DNA of 64,000 bases from the NCBI RefSeq assembly GCF_016654115.1, contig NZ_JAEQAZ010000002.1:91125-155124 (forward strand), in the 5' to 3' direction. The stretch's first letter is position 1. Each line of letters opens with the position of its first letter. A program made the position numbers and the translations under genes. Below the pieces are notes generated by a model. It searched no databases. It was not told the DNA's origin and saw nothing but the letters and a program-made list of their open reading frames with translations. Positions 42,535 to 50,259 of the stretch are shown here, in pieces. The DNA is from Streptomyces sp. MBT53 (GTDB lineage: Bacteria; Actinomycetota; Actinomycetes; Streptomycetales; Streptomycetaceae).

Positions 42535-43262
42535 GTGGCTTTCTCCGGGGTGCGGTGGTCGGGGCGGGGCTGGACGGGCAGTCCCCGCAGGTAGAGGCGG
42601 ATGCCGTGGGCGCGGATCGCGGCCGACACGGCGAGGGTGGACCAGGGGTGGCGCAGCGCCAGCCGCAGCAGGGCCGTGGTGCTCACGGGGCGCCGGGTGC
42701 CGCGGACGGTCGCGGTGAAGGCACGGCCGCCCTCGCGGTCCAGGTGCACGGCCAGGTCGAGACGGGCCCCGGGCTGCGGCACCCGCATGCGGTAGCCGCC
42801 GTCGACGGGGAAGAACGGGGAGACGTAGAACGTCTTGTCTGCGCGGGCGGTGCCGGAGGCGTCCGGGTGCAGCAGGTAGCAGTGCCGTCCGCCGTAGGTG
42901 TTGTGAACTTCCGCCACCACACAGCGTGGTTGGCCGTCCGAGCCGTGACACCAGTACAGGGTCAGCGGGTTGAAGACGTACCCGAGCACCCGCGCGTGGG
43001 TGAGCATCAGCACCCGGCCGCCGTCCAGGTGCACACCGTGCGCCGCGAGGAAGTCGTCGAGGCCGGCCCGGATCGAGGGCCGGTCGCCGGTGAAGTGGTC
43101 GCGCGGGTCGAAGCGGGCCAACGGGCGCAGCAGGTAAGGCAGTCGGGGCGGGTGGTCGGGGTCGACGAGCCACATGTACGTGCGGTGGCGCAGCGTGTAC
43201 CGCCGGGGTGTGGTCCGCACATGGCCGATCGTGCAGGCGTAGAGGGCGGGTTCGGTGTTCAC
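42531..43262 (-). CDS. DUF1365 domain protein
   Basis: 243 residues. MNTEPALYACTIGHVRTTPRRY at the N-terminus, VLGYVFNPLTLYWCHG and TFYVSPFFPVDGGYRMRV are DUF1365 landmarks. The fold resembles lipocalin-like or acyl-binding proteins, and the gene almost always lies beside an FAD oxidoreductase and a CFA synthase, suggesting a partner role in fatty-acid modification (equivalent of Rv0448c). Starts at GTG 43262, overlapping the FAD gene stop. No cofactor motif is seen. Confidence 0.87.
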   Translation of the reverse strand: MNTEPALYACTIGHVRTTPRRYTLRHRTYMWLVDPDHPPRLPYLLRPLARFDPRDHFTGDRPSIRAGLDDFLAAHGVHLDGGRVLMLTHARVLGYVFNPLTLYWCHGSDGQPRCVVAEVHNTYGGRHCYLLHPDASGTARADKTFYVSPFFPVDGGYRMRVPQPGARLDLAVHLDREGGRAFTATVRGTRRPVSTTALLRLALRHPWSTLAVSAAIRAHGIRLYLRGLPVQPRPDHRTPEKAT

Positions 43263-44551
43263 CAGCGCACCCCCAGTGCCGCGGCGGCCTCGACGCCCGA
43301 CCGGCAGCCGTCCTCGTGGAATCCCCAGCCGTGGTAGGCGCCCGCGAACACGCAGACGTCACGGGCCAGTTCGGGCAGGCGCTGCTGCGCGGCCACCGAC
43401 TCGGGCGTGTAGACGGGGTGTTCGTAGACCATGCGGGCAAGGACCCGGCCGGGATCGACGCGGTCCTCGCCGCCCAGGGTGACCACGAAGGTCTCGGCGG
43501 CGTCGAGGCGTTGCAGCCGGTTCATGTCGTAACTCACCTGCACCTGGCCGGAGTCGGCCGTGCAGGACGGCATCAGGTAGTTCCAGGAGGCGCGGGCGCC
43601 GGACGCGCGGGGCAGCAGCCGGGTGTCGGTGTGCAGGAGCGTGGTGTTGCGGGAGTAGCGGAACGCGCCGAGCACTTCGCGCTCGCGCGCGGTCGGGTCG
43701 GCGAGCAGTCGGAGCGCCTGGTCCGGGTGCACGGCGACGACCACGGCGTCGTACGACTCGGTGGTGCCGTCCTCGGCGGTGATGTCGGCGCCGTCCGCGT
43801 GGCGGCGCACGGCGCGGACGGGGGTGCCGGTGCGGATCTCGCCGGTCCCGCCGAGGTGCTTGGCGATCCGGTCGACGTAGGCGCGGGAGCCGCCGGTGAC
43901 CGTCCGCCACACCGGCGAGTCGCGCACCGACAGCATCCCGTGGTGCTCCAGGAACCTGAACAGGTAGGCCGCCGGGTAGCGTTGGGCGGTGACGGCGTCG
44001 CAGGACCACACGGCCGACACCACCGGTGTCATGAAGTGGCTCCGGAAATAGGCGGAGTAGCCCTCGCGGTCCATGAACTCGCCCAGGGTGAGCCCCTGTT
44101 CACCGCCCTCGGCGAGCAGTCGCCGGGCGGCGCGGTGGAAGGCGGGCACCTCGGCAAGCAGCCGCAGATAGGGGCCGCGCACGAGGTTGCGGGGCCGCGC
44201 GAACAGTCCGGTCGGGCCGCGCGCACCGGCGTACTCCAGACCGCAGCCCTCGCACCGCACCGACATGCTCATCTCCGACTCCTGTGTGGCGACGCCGAGT
44301 TCGTCGAAGAGCCGCAGCAGCCGCGGGTAGGTGCGCCGGTTGTGCACGATGAACCCGGAGTCGACGCGGTGCACCCGCCCGTCGTACGGGGAGGTCAGCT
44401 CGTGGGTGTGCGCGTGCCCGCCGAGCCGGTCGTCGGCCTCGTAGAGGGTGACGTGACCGGCGCCGCCCAGGATGTACGCGGCGGTCAGTCCCGCCACCCC
44501 GGAGCCCACCACGGCCGTCCGCCGCCCCGAAGTCCCAGCCGTCCGCTCCAT
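43259..44551 (-). CDS. FAD-dependent amine-oxidase-fold oxidoreductase
   Basis: 430 residues. RRTAVVGSGVAGLTAAYIL is the dinucleotide-binding motif, DDRLGGHAHTHEL follows, and VFAGAYHGWGFHEDGCRSGVEAA near the end closes the FAD site. The family (equivalent of Rv0449c) is found beside CFA synthases and DUF1365 and may desaturate or oxidise modified fatty acids. ATG 44551 is the first gene of the operon, and a SigK-type promoter stands ~45 bp upstream. A CEGC pair lies near residue 98. Confidence 0.9.
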   Translation of the reverse strand: MERTAGTSGRRTAVVGSGVAGLTAAYILGGAGHVTLYEADDRLGGHAHTHELTSPYDGRVHRVDSGFIVHNRRTYPRLLRLFDELGVATQESEMSMSVRCEGCGLEYAGARGPTGLFARPRNLVRGPYLRLLAEVPAFHRAARRLLAEGGEQGLTLGEFMDREGYSAYFRSHFMTPVVSAVWSCDAVTAQRYPAAYLFRFLEHHGMLSVRDSPVWRTVTGGSRAYVDRIAKHLGGTGEIRTGTPVRAVRRHADGADITAEDGTTESYDAVVVAVHPDQALRLLADPTAREREVLGAFRYSRNTTLLHTDTRLLPRASGARASWNYLMPSCTADSGQVQVSYDMNRLQRLDAAETFVVTLGGEDRVDPGRVLARMVYEHPVYTPESVAAQQRLPELARDVCVFAGAYHGWGFHEDGCRSGVEAAAALGVRW

Positions 44552-44593
44552 CGCCTGCCTCCCGTCGCGCCCCCTCGGGATCGGGGGTCCGCG

Positions 44594-44625
44594 CGTAATC
44601 CGGAACAGGTCGGGCGGCGGATTGG
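44594..44625 (-). promoter_or_regulatory. ECF (SigK-type) promoter of the lipid-modification operon
   Basis: On the minus strand: CCAATCC (44625-44619), 16 bp, CGGATTACG (44602-44594). Identical elements and spacing to the sigK promoter at 37053-37084, while the spacer sequence is unrelated. The transcript would begin roughly 35-40 bases before the FAD oxidoreductase ATG. Confidence 0.85.
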
Positions 44626-44782
44626 CCGGAATCACCGACGGGCGTGCCGGGCGGGGCATCAGGTGCCGGACCCGCCCCGCGCGGCAGCCGGTCAGGATTG
44701 GAGAAGCCTCCGCCCGCTCCCCCGGCCTAGCCTGAATTCACCGGCGAAATCCGCCGGAGCACGCTTCACGGAGGAGCTCGCC

Positions 44783-45133
44783 ATGACCGACGGTCTGAAC
44801 ACGATCATCTACCCCGTCAAGGACCTGGACCGCGCGAAGGCCCTGTTCGGCGCCCTGCTGGGGGTCGAGCCGTACGCGGACGAGCCGTACTACGTCGGCT
44901 ACAAGGCCGCGGGCCAGGACGTCGGTCTCGACCCGAACGGGCACTCCCGGGGCATGACCGGACCGGTGCCGTACTGGACCGTGGACGACATCCGGACGCG
45001 GGTGGCGGCGCTGGTCGAGGCGGGGGCCGAGCTGGTCCAGGACGTCCAGGACGTCGGCGGCGGCAAGCTGATCGCCTTCGTGAAGGACGCGGACGGGAAC
45101 TTCGTCGGGCTGACCCAGAATCCGGCCGCCTGA
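44783..45133 (+). CDS. VOC-family protein (glyoxalase/bleomycin-resistance fold)
   Basis: 116 residues, one vicinal-oxygen-chelate domain: INTI-type start NTIIYPVKDLDRAKALFGALLGVEPYADEPYYVGYKAAG, later YWTVDDIRTRVAALVEAGAELVQDV and FVKDADGNFVGLTQ. Only some of the usual metal ligands are evident, so enzyme activity is uncertain. GGAGGA upstream of ATG 44783 and a -10-like TAGCCT at ~44728. Divergent from the SigK-dependent operon; unrelated in strand and probably separately controlled. Confidence 0.85.
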   Translation: MTDGLNTIIYPVKDLDRAKALFGALLGVEPYADEPYYVGYKAAGQDVGLDPNGHSRGMTGPVPYWTVDDIRTRVAALVEAGAELVQDVQDVGGGKLIAFVKDADGNFVGLTQNPAA

Positions 45134-45169
45134 CCCCGTCGCCGTACCGGCCCGGCGACCCGTACGCGC

Positions 45170-45192
45170 TACTTGCACGCGCACTAGTTGCA
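45170..45192. promoter_or_regulatory. direct repeats TACTTGCA / TAGTTGCA before the MarR gene
   Basis: TACTTGCA (45170-45177) and TAGTTGCA (45185-45192) are 15 bp apart; the second is extended by GACTCAAC to give an inverted GTTG...CAAC. MarR regulators commonly autorepress through TTGCA-type half sites. About 40 bp before the MarR ATG. Confidence 0.4.
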
Positions 45193-45230
45193 GACTCAAC
45201 GATTGGCCGGATCGGTGTTACCGTGCAGGT

Positions 45231-45632
45231 ATGGCAGTGAAGTCGGCCGGTGCCCGGCAGCTAGAGGACCAGTGGCGGGACATCCTGTCCGTGCACGCGC
45301 GCACGATGTGCGAGATCGACCGCGTGCTGCACCCGCACGGGCTGGGCGCGAGCGACTTCGAGGTGCTGGACATGCTCGCGTCCGAGGCGCCCCGGGACGG
45401 CGACCAGTGCCGGGTGCAGAACCTGGTCGGTCGGGTCCATCTCAGCCAGAGCGCGCTCTCCCGCCTCATCGGCCGGCTGGAGAAGGACGGTCTCGTGGAA
45501 CGCTCCGTGTGCGTCGAGGACCGGCGCGGGGTGTGGGTCGCGCTGACCCGCAAGGGCCGCGATCTGCACACGCGGGTGCTGCCGCTCCAACGGGACGTCC
45601 TGGCACGGATGTTGGACGACACGCAGGATTAG
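45231..45632 (+). CDS. MarR-family transcriptional regulator
   Basis: 133 residues. Winged HTH in the middle (VQNLVGRVHLSQSALSRLIGRLEKDGLVERSVCVEDRRGVWVALTRKG) between dimerisation helices, the standard MarR layout. ATG 45231. Six Cys residues are a little unusual (MCEI, QCRV, VCVED) and could permit redox sensing, though no conserved pair is evident. TTGCA-type repeats upstream suggest autoregulation. It converges on the PqqB-like gene with 12 bp between stops. Confidence 0.9.
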   Translation: MAVKSAGARQLEDQWRDILSVHARTMCEIDRVLHPHGLGASDFEVLDMLASEAPRDGDQCRVQNLVGRVHLSQSALSRLIGRLEKDGLVERSVCVEDRRGVWVALTRKGRDLHTRVLPLQRDVLARMLDDTQD

Positions 45633-45644
45633 GCGCCACCCGCC

Positions 45645-46499
45645 TCACACCACGAACTCGGCTCCGTCCATGAGGACTTCGACCCCCGCTCCGTTCACCT
45701 GCGCCCGCGCCGTCGAGCCGGGGTCGAGCAGCGGGTTCGTGTTGCCGAGGTGGGTGTAGATCCGGCGGACCCCGGGGTGACGGGCGAGGGCGGTGAGGCT
45801 GCCGTCGGGGCCGGTGACGGGCAGTTGTGCGGTGCCCGCCTCGTCGGCCTCGAAGAAGGTGCCGTCCAGCACCGCGCAGTCCGCCGTCTCCAGCAGGTCG
45901 TCGAGGGCGGCCGTCCAGGCGGCGAGGCGCGGTGCGTAGACGAACGCCCCGCCGGTCGCCAGATCCTCGACGCGGTACGCGACCGCCCAGCGATCGTCCG
46001 GACGGCGGGCCGGCGGCACGTACTCGGGTGGCCTCTCGCCCACCGCATGGGCCGTGACGACCAGCCCTCCGGCGAGCACGAACCCGTCCTCGGCAAGGCT
46101 GTCGGCCCACTCCCAGGGGGCGTAGCGGTCCAGGACGGTCCGGGCCGGGGTGAGCGCGGCGAGGACGGGCCGCGGGGCGTACACCTTGAGGCCCGTCGCC
46201 CCGCGCAGCGCGGTCAGACCCGCCACGTGATGGGGCTCGGCGTCGGTGAGGAGCACGCCGCGCACGGGGGTGTCGCGCGGGCCAGGGCCGGGCCAGAGCG
46301 CGGAGGTGGCGGCGAGCTGGGTGCGGACGTCGGGTGAGGCGTTGAGCAACCACCAGTCGCGCGCGTTGCCGGTGACGGCCACGCAGTCCTGGGTGCGCGG
46401 GGGCAGTTTCCCGTCGCGGGCGGCGGCGCACAGCGCGCAGGCGCAGTTCCACTGCGGGAAACCGCCACCGGCGGCGGTACCGAGCAGGACGACCCTCAC
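45645..46499 (-). CDS. pqqB: PqqB-like metallo-beta-lactamase-fold protein
   Basis: 284 residues. The N-terminus VVLLGTAAGGGFPQWNC has the PqqB zinc site C19-x-C21-x2-C24 (WNCACALC), then SPDVRTQL, DAEPHHVAGL and the C-terminal YTHLGNTNPLL, all typical of PqqB. PqqB is an iron-dependent hydroxylase in pyrroloquinoline quinone synthesis. No pqqA, pqqC, pqqD or pqqE is present nearby. Start GTG 46499 is chosen; the frame extends to 46535. The gene lies between a MarR and a LysR gene. Confidence 0.82.
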   Translation of the reverse strand: MRVVLLGTAAGGGFPQWNCACALCAAARDGKLPPRTQDCVAVTGNARDWWLLNASPDVRTQLAATSALWPGPGPRDTPVRGVLLTDAEPHHVAGLTALRGATGLKVYAPRPVLAALTPARTVLDRYAPWEWADSLAEDGFVLAGGLVVTAHAVGERPPEYVPPARRPDDRWAVAYRVEDLATGGAFVYAPRLAAWTAALDDLLETADCAVLDGTFFEADEAGTAQLPVTGPDGSLTALARHPGVRRIYTHLGNTNPLLDPGSTARAQVNGAGVEVLMDGAEFVV

Positions 46500-46645
46500 G
46501 ACGATCGCGCCCCCTTGCAGCATCGGAATCGGCATCGACGCCGACTCACGGAATCTCCCCGGGGGATCTTTCCTCCGAAACGGGCCGGACTATCCCACCG
46601 CGGGGGACAGTTCCGGCCGATCTCCGTCCGCGGCTCCCGGCCGGC

Positions 46646-47521
46646 TCAGCGCAGCAGATCCCGTACGGCGGCGAAGGCCGCGTCGACCGTCGCCGGGTCG
46701 GTGCCCGGGCGGGCCAGCGCGCTCATGGGGATCGGGGTGACCGAGGGCAGTCCGTCGTACGGGGTCAGGCCGTCCGGGGCGGTGCCGACGGCGGCGAGCA
46801 GGGCGACGCCCTGTCCGGTGCGGGCGATGTCGAGAACACCCGCGAGATAGCCGGCGTCGCCGACGACCGCGGCGGGTACGCCGTGCGCGGCGAGGGTCGA
46901 GATGGCGCGGCGGCGGATCGCGCACGGGTCCTCGATGGCGACCAGCGGGACCGGTGCGGGCGCGGCCGGTGGCCGCCAGCCGGGTGTGGCGTGCCAGGTC
47001 AGCGGGAGGCCGCCGACCGGTGTGCCCTCGGTGGCGGCGGCCTCGGTGACGTACACGGCGACGTCGACGCTGCCGCGTTCCACGGCCTCGACGAGGCGGG
47101 CCGAGCGGTCGATGCGGAAGCGGACCCGGCAGCCGGGCCGCACCTCCTGGACGGCCGCGGTCAGCCGTGGCAGAAACTGGTCGGCCGCGTGTTCGGTGGA
47201 GCCGATGGTGATGGTGTCGCCGTCCACGTCGAGCAGGGTGCGTACGGCCTCGTCGTGCACGGCGAGGATCCGCCGGGCCTGTTCGAGGAGCAGTCGCCCC
47301 TCGGGCGTGAACCGGGTGCCGCGTCCCTCCCGCTCGACGATCGGCAGCCCGAGCGTCTTCTCCAGCCTGCGCACATGCTGGCTGACCGCGGACTGGCTCA
47401 GGGCGAGGGCCCGGGCCGCGCGATGGAAGCCGCCGCAGTCGGCTATCGCGGTCAGGCTGCGCAGGGCCACGATGTCGAGGACAGGTTGGGGCATGCCGGT
47501 GACGGTATCCGTTCCGGTCAT
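46646..47521 (-). CDS. LysR-family transcriptional regulator
   Basis: 291 residues: N-terminal winged HTH (VALRSLTAIADCGGFHRAARALALSQSAVSQHVRRLEKTLG) and a type 2 periplasmic-binding-protein effector domain (about 100-290). Starts at ATG 47521; an internal ATG nine codons on is possible. It is divergent from the organosulfur operon and its leader peptide, about 75 bp away, so it probably controls that operon in the manner of CysB/Cbl, responding to sulfur status. Confidence 0.9.
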   Translation of the reverse strand: MTGTDTVTGMPQPVLDIVALRSLTAIADCGGFHRAARALALSQSAVSQHVRRLEKTLGLPIVEREGRGTRFTPEGRLLLEQARRILAVHDEAVRTLLDVDGDTITIGSTEHAADQFLPRLTAAVQEVRPGCRVRFRIDRSARLVEAVERGSVDVAVYVTEAAATEGTPVGGLPLTWHATPGWRPPAAPAPVPLVAIEDPCAIRRRAISTLAAHGVPAAVVGDAGYLAGVLDIARTGQGVALLAAVGTAPDGLTPYDGLPSVTPIPMSALARPGTDPATVDAAFAAVRDLLR

Positions 47522-47560
47522 CGATCGCGATAACTGATCGATTTCGATGCGGAATCATCG

Positions 47561-47591
47561 TTGGACGCGATCGGTCGGGGCCGGTCATGAT
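47561..47591 (+). promoter_or_regulatory. candidate promoter of the organosulfur operon
   Basis: TTGGAC (47561-47566) and CATGAT or TCATGA about 18-19 bp downstream form a -35/-10 pair. The start site would then fall on or just before the leader-peptide ATG at 47598, giving an essentially leaderless mRNA. Upstream GATCGAT repeats (47522-47550) may bind the divergent LysR protein. Confidence 0.5.
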
Positions 47592-47597
47592 GAGCGC

Positions 47598-47684
47598 ATG
47601 CTGCACACGACCGCTTTCGCTGCCTTTCTGACGCAGCGCCGAGTCATCGACTTCGGCGTGGCGTGCAGCGCGCGCTGTCGTTGA
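47598..47684 (+). CDS. 28-residue cysteine-containing leader peptide of the sulfur operon
   Basis: ATG 47598 to TGA 47682-47684, starting MLHTTAFAAFLTQRR and ending VACSARCR. Arg-Arg with Ile/Val-Asp and a C-terminal Cys-Arg match the putative leader peptides seen before sulfur-assimilation operons in streptomycetes and, with Cys-rich ends, in mycobacteria. Family expectation: ribosomes stall at the Cys codons when cysteine is low, allowing expression downstream. The ~150 bases to the next gene are C/T-rich with no U-tract terminator, compatible with Rho-dependent or coupled control; this last step is inference. Confidence 0.8.
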   Translation: MLHTTAFAAFLTQRRVIDFGVACSARCR

Positions 47685-47832
47685 CCAACCGCCTCTCCGC
47701 GGCACCCTTCCCGAGTTCTCGCTGATCACGTCCGCCCTGCGCACTGACACGTGACGGCAGCTCCGGCCTGCTCGCTTCCGCCCCCCTCGCCGGATTCCCC
47801 TCCCCTTTCCCCTCGTTGGGAGTTGTCACCCC

Positions 47833-48543
47833 ATGCCCTCTCACTCCGTCTCGTCCTGGGACGAACCCGAAGGCCTCGCCGCGCGCGGCACGTTGATCGT
47901 GCTGGCCGGGCGGGGCGAACACGGCGGTGTCTACGAACGGTTCGGCCGCCGGCTCGGCTACGACGCCTACCGCGTCCGTGCCCTCGGCGACCCGGCCGCC
48001 GATCCCGCCGTACTGGAGCAAGCCGCCAAACTGCTCGCCGACGAGTCGCTGCCGGGCCCGAAGGTGCTGGTCGGCTCCGACACCGGCGCGCGCTACGCCC
48101 TCCAGCTCGCCGCCGAGCAGACCGCGGGCATCGACGCGCTGATCCTGGCCGGGCTGCCCACCGGCGCCTGGACTTCGGGGAGTTGGGAGGAGGAGGCATC
48201 GGCGCGCACCGCCTGCCCCACCCATCAGGGGCGCCTCACCAACGACTCCGAGTTCCGCCGGGGCGCCATCGACGACACCCCTGAACTGCCTGAGCCGCGC
48301 CTGGATCTGGTGCGGGTCCCGGTGCTGGCCCTGCACGGCAAGACCGACACGATCAGCCCGCTCGACCGGGCACTGAACATCTACGACGGTCATTCGAACG
48401 TGCACACCGTGACCTTCGTGGACGGCCGGCACGACGTCCTCAACGACGCCCTGCACCGGACCGTCGCCGCCACGGTCGTCCTCTTCCTCGAACGGCTCCG
48501 CCTCTCCCCCGAACTCCCCGCGATCGCCGAGGAGTTGACATGA
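47833..48543 (+). CDS. alpha/beta-hydrolase-fold protein of the sulfur operon
   Basis: 236 residues. RGTLIVLAGRGEHGGVYERF at the N-terminus, VLVGSDTGARYALQLAAEQ at the nucleophile elbow (Asp-Thr-Gly rather than Ser), LALHGKTDTISP and the C-terminal GRHDVLND. The usual GxSxG Ser is replaced by GSDTG, so Asp or the preceding Ser must act if it is an enzyme. GGGAG lies upstream of ATG 47833. Its stop overlaps the sulfurtransferase start. Possibly hydrolyses an intermediate of organosulfur breakdown. Confidence 0.72.
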   Translation: MPSHSVSSWDEPEGLAARGTLIVLAGRGEHGGVYERFGRRLGYDAYRVRALGDPAADPAVLEQAAKLLADESLPGPKVLVGSDTGARYALQLAAEQTAGIDALILAGLPTGAWTSGSWEEEASARTACPTHQGRLTNDSEFRRGAIDDTPELPEPRLDLVRVPVLALHGKTDTISPLDRALNIYDGHSNVHTVTFVDGRHDVLNDALHRTVAATVVLFLERLRLSPELPAIAEELT

Positions 48544-49385
48544 GCCGCCGCGTGACCACCACAGTCCCCGAACTGGCCGAACTCCTCCGCTCCGAGCAGC
48601 CGCCGGTGCTCCTCGACGTCCGCTGGGCCCTCGGCGATCCCTACGGCCGCGACCACTACGCCGACGGACACATCCCCGGCGCGGTCTATGTCGACCTGGA
48701 CACCGAACTGGCCGCACCGGCAAGCCCGGAGGGCGGCCGGCATCCGCTGCCCGACCTCGCGGAACTCCAGGAATCGGCGCGCCGCTGGGGCATCGGGAGC
48801 GGGCGACCCGTCGTGGTCTACGACGACCTGGGCAACACGGCGGCGGCCCGCGCCTGGTGGCTGCTGCGCTACGCCGATGTCGGCGAAGTGACGCTGCTGG
48901 ACGGGGCGTTGGGCGCCTGGCGCACGGCGGGGCTGCCGCTGGAGTCCGGGATCCCAGCCGATCCGGAACCGGGTGACGTCGTACTCCGGGCGGGTGCGCT
49001 GCCGATCACCGATGCCGATGGTGCCGCCGAACTCGCCGTGTCCGGGTTGCTGTTGGACGCCCGCGCCGGAGAGCGGTACCGGGGCGAGGTCGAGCCGGTG
49101 GACCCGCGCGCGGGGCACATCCCGGGGGCGGTGTCCGCGCCGACCGGCGAGAACCTGACGGCGGACGGGACGTTCCGCTCGCCCGAGGAACTGCGCAAGC
49201 GGTTCGAGGAGCGGGGTGCCGGGGCCGCGTCACGCATCGGCGTGTACTGCGGGTCCGGGGTCACCGCCGCCCATCAGATCGCGGCACTGGAGATCGCCGG
49301 GTTCGAGGCGACGCTCTTCCCCGGTTCCTGGTCCGCCTGGTCCGCCGACCCCGCCCGCCCGGCGGCGACGGGAGGCAAGCCATGA
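48540..49385 (+). CDS. two-domain rhodanese-type sulfurtransferase
   Basis: 281 residues. Domain 1 (about 1-130) is structural and lacks the Cys; domain 2 has the active-site loop C237-G-S-G-V-T-A (VYCGSGVTAAHQ), closest to thiosulfate/3-mercaptopyruvate sulfurtransferases. It transfers a sulfane sulfur to cyanide or another thiophile. Overlaps both neighbours by 4 bases, so it is translated with the transporter. Fits release or trafficking of sulfur in the organosulfur pathway. Confidence 0.88.
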   Translation: MSRRVTTTVPELAELLRSEQPPVLLDVRWALGDPYGRDHYADGHIPGAVYVDLDTELAAPASPEGGRHPLPDLAELQESARRWGIGSGRPVVVYDDLGNTAAARAWWLLRYADVGEVTLLDGALGAWRTAGLPLESGIPADPEPGDVVLRAGALPITDADGAAELAVSGLLLDARAGERYRGEVEPVDPRAGHIPGAVSAPTGENLTADGTFRSPEELRKRFEERGAGAASRIGVYCGSGVTAAHQIAALEIAGFEATLFPGSWSAWSADPARPAATGGKP

Positions 49386-50257
49386 CGACGAAACCCCTGG
49401 ACGCGGCGCTGCTCCCGCAGCAGACGGAACGCGCTCCCGAGCAGTCCGCCCGCGTCACCATCCGGGGCACGGCGAAGACCGCCCGCCGCTTCACCGTCCC
49501 GCGCTCCGTGCGGCGGGCCGCCGGACCGGTCGGGCTCGTGCTGCTCTGGTTCATCACCTCCGCCACCGGAGTGCTGCCCGAATCCGTGCTGGCCTCCCCC
49601 GTCGACGTCATCCGACAGGCCGTGGACCTGACGAAGGACGGCGAACTCCCGCGCGCCATCGCCGCGTCGGGCCGCCGAGCCGCCATCGGATTCCTCATCG
49701 GCGCGAGCGTCGCGCTCGTCCTGTCACTGGTGGCCGGGCTGTTCCGGCTCGGCGAGGACGTCATCGACTCCTCGATGGGCATGTTCCGGGCGATCCCCTG
49801 GGTGGGTCTGATCCCGCTGTTCATCGTCTGGTTCGGCATCGAGGAGACCCCGAAGATCGCCCTGGTCGCGCTCGGTGTGACCTACCCGCTGTACTTCAAC
49901 ATCTACGGCGGCATCCGCTCCACCGACGCCCAACTCGTCGAGGCCGCCCGGATGATGGGCCTCGGCCGGCTCGGTCTGATCAAGTACGTCATCCTGCCGA
50001 GCGCGCTGCCCGGGGCACTCGTGGGCCTGCGGTACGCGCTGTCCACCGCCTGGCTGGCGCTGGTCTTCGCCGAGCAGATCAACGCGGACGCGGGGCTCGG
50101 CTATCTGATGAGCAACGCCCAGCAGTACTTCCGCACGGACGTCATCGTGCTGTGCCTCGTCGTGTACGCGCTGCTCGGGCTGGCCTGCGACTTCGCCGTA
50201 CGGATCCTGTCGCGCCGCCTGCTGACCTGGCGGGCCAACTTCGAGGGCGAGGCGTAG
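49382..50257 (+). CDS. ssuC: sulfonate-type ABC transporter permease
   Basis: 291 residues, six predicted helices after a ~40-residue charged N-terminus. The BPD_transp_1 EAA loop is seen as EAARMMGLGRLGLIKYVILPSALPGALVGL (around 190), the contact site for the ATPase. Related to SsuC/TauC permeases for alkanesulfonates or taurine. Overlaps the sulfurtransferase by ATGA. Only one permease gene serves two binding-protein genes in this operon. Confidence 0.9.
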   Translation: MTTKPLDAALLPQQTERAPEQSARVTIRGTAKTARRFTVPRSVRRAAGPVGLVLLWFITSATGVLPESVLASPVDVIRQAVDLTKDGELPRAIAASGRRAAIGFLIGASVALVLSLVAGLFRLGEDVIDSSMGMFRAIPWVGLIPLFIVWFGIEETPKIALVALGVTYPLYFNIYGGIRSTDAQLVEAARMMGLGRLGLIKYVILPSALPGALVGLRYALSTAWLALVFAEQINADAGLGYLMSNAQQYFRTDVIVLCLVVYALLGLACDFAVRILSRRLLTWRANFEGEA

Positions 50258-50259
50258 CC

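Noticed and set aside
40427..44551. Furan fatty-acid pathway
   Set aside because: The families resemble that pathway, but the gene set and order match the mycobacterial SigK locus better; the product cannot be chosen from sequence.
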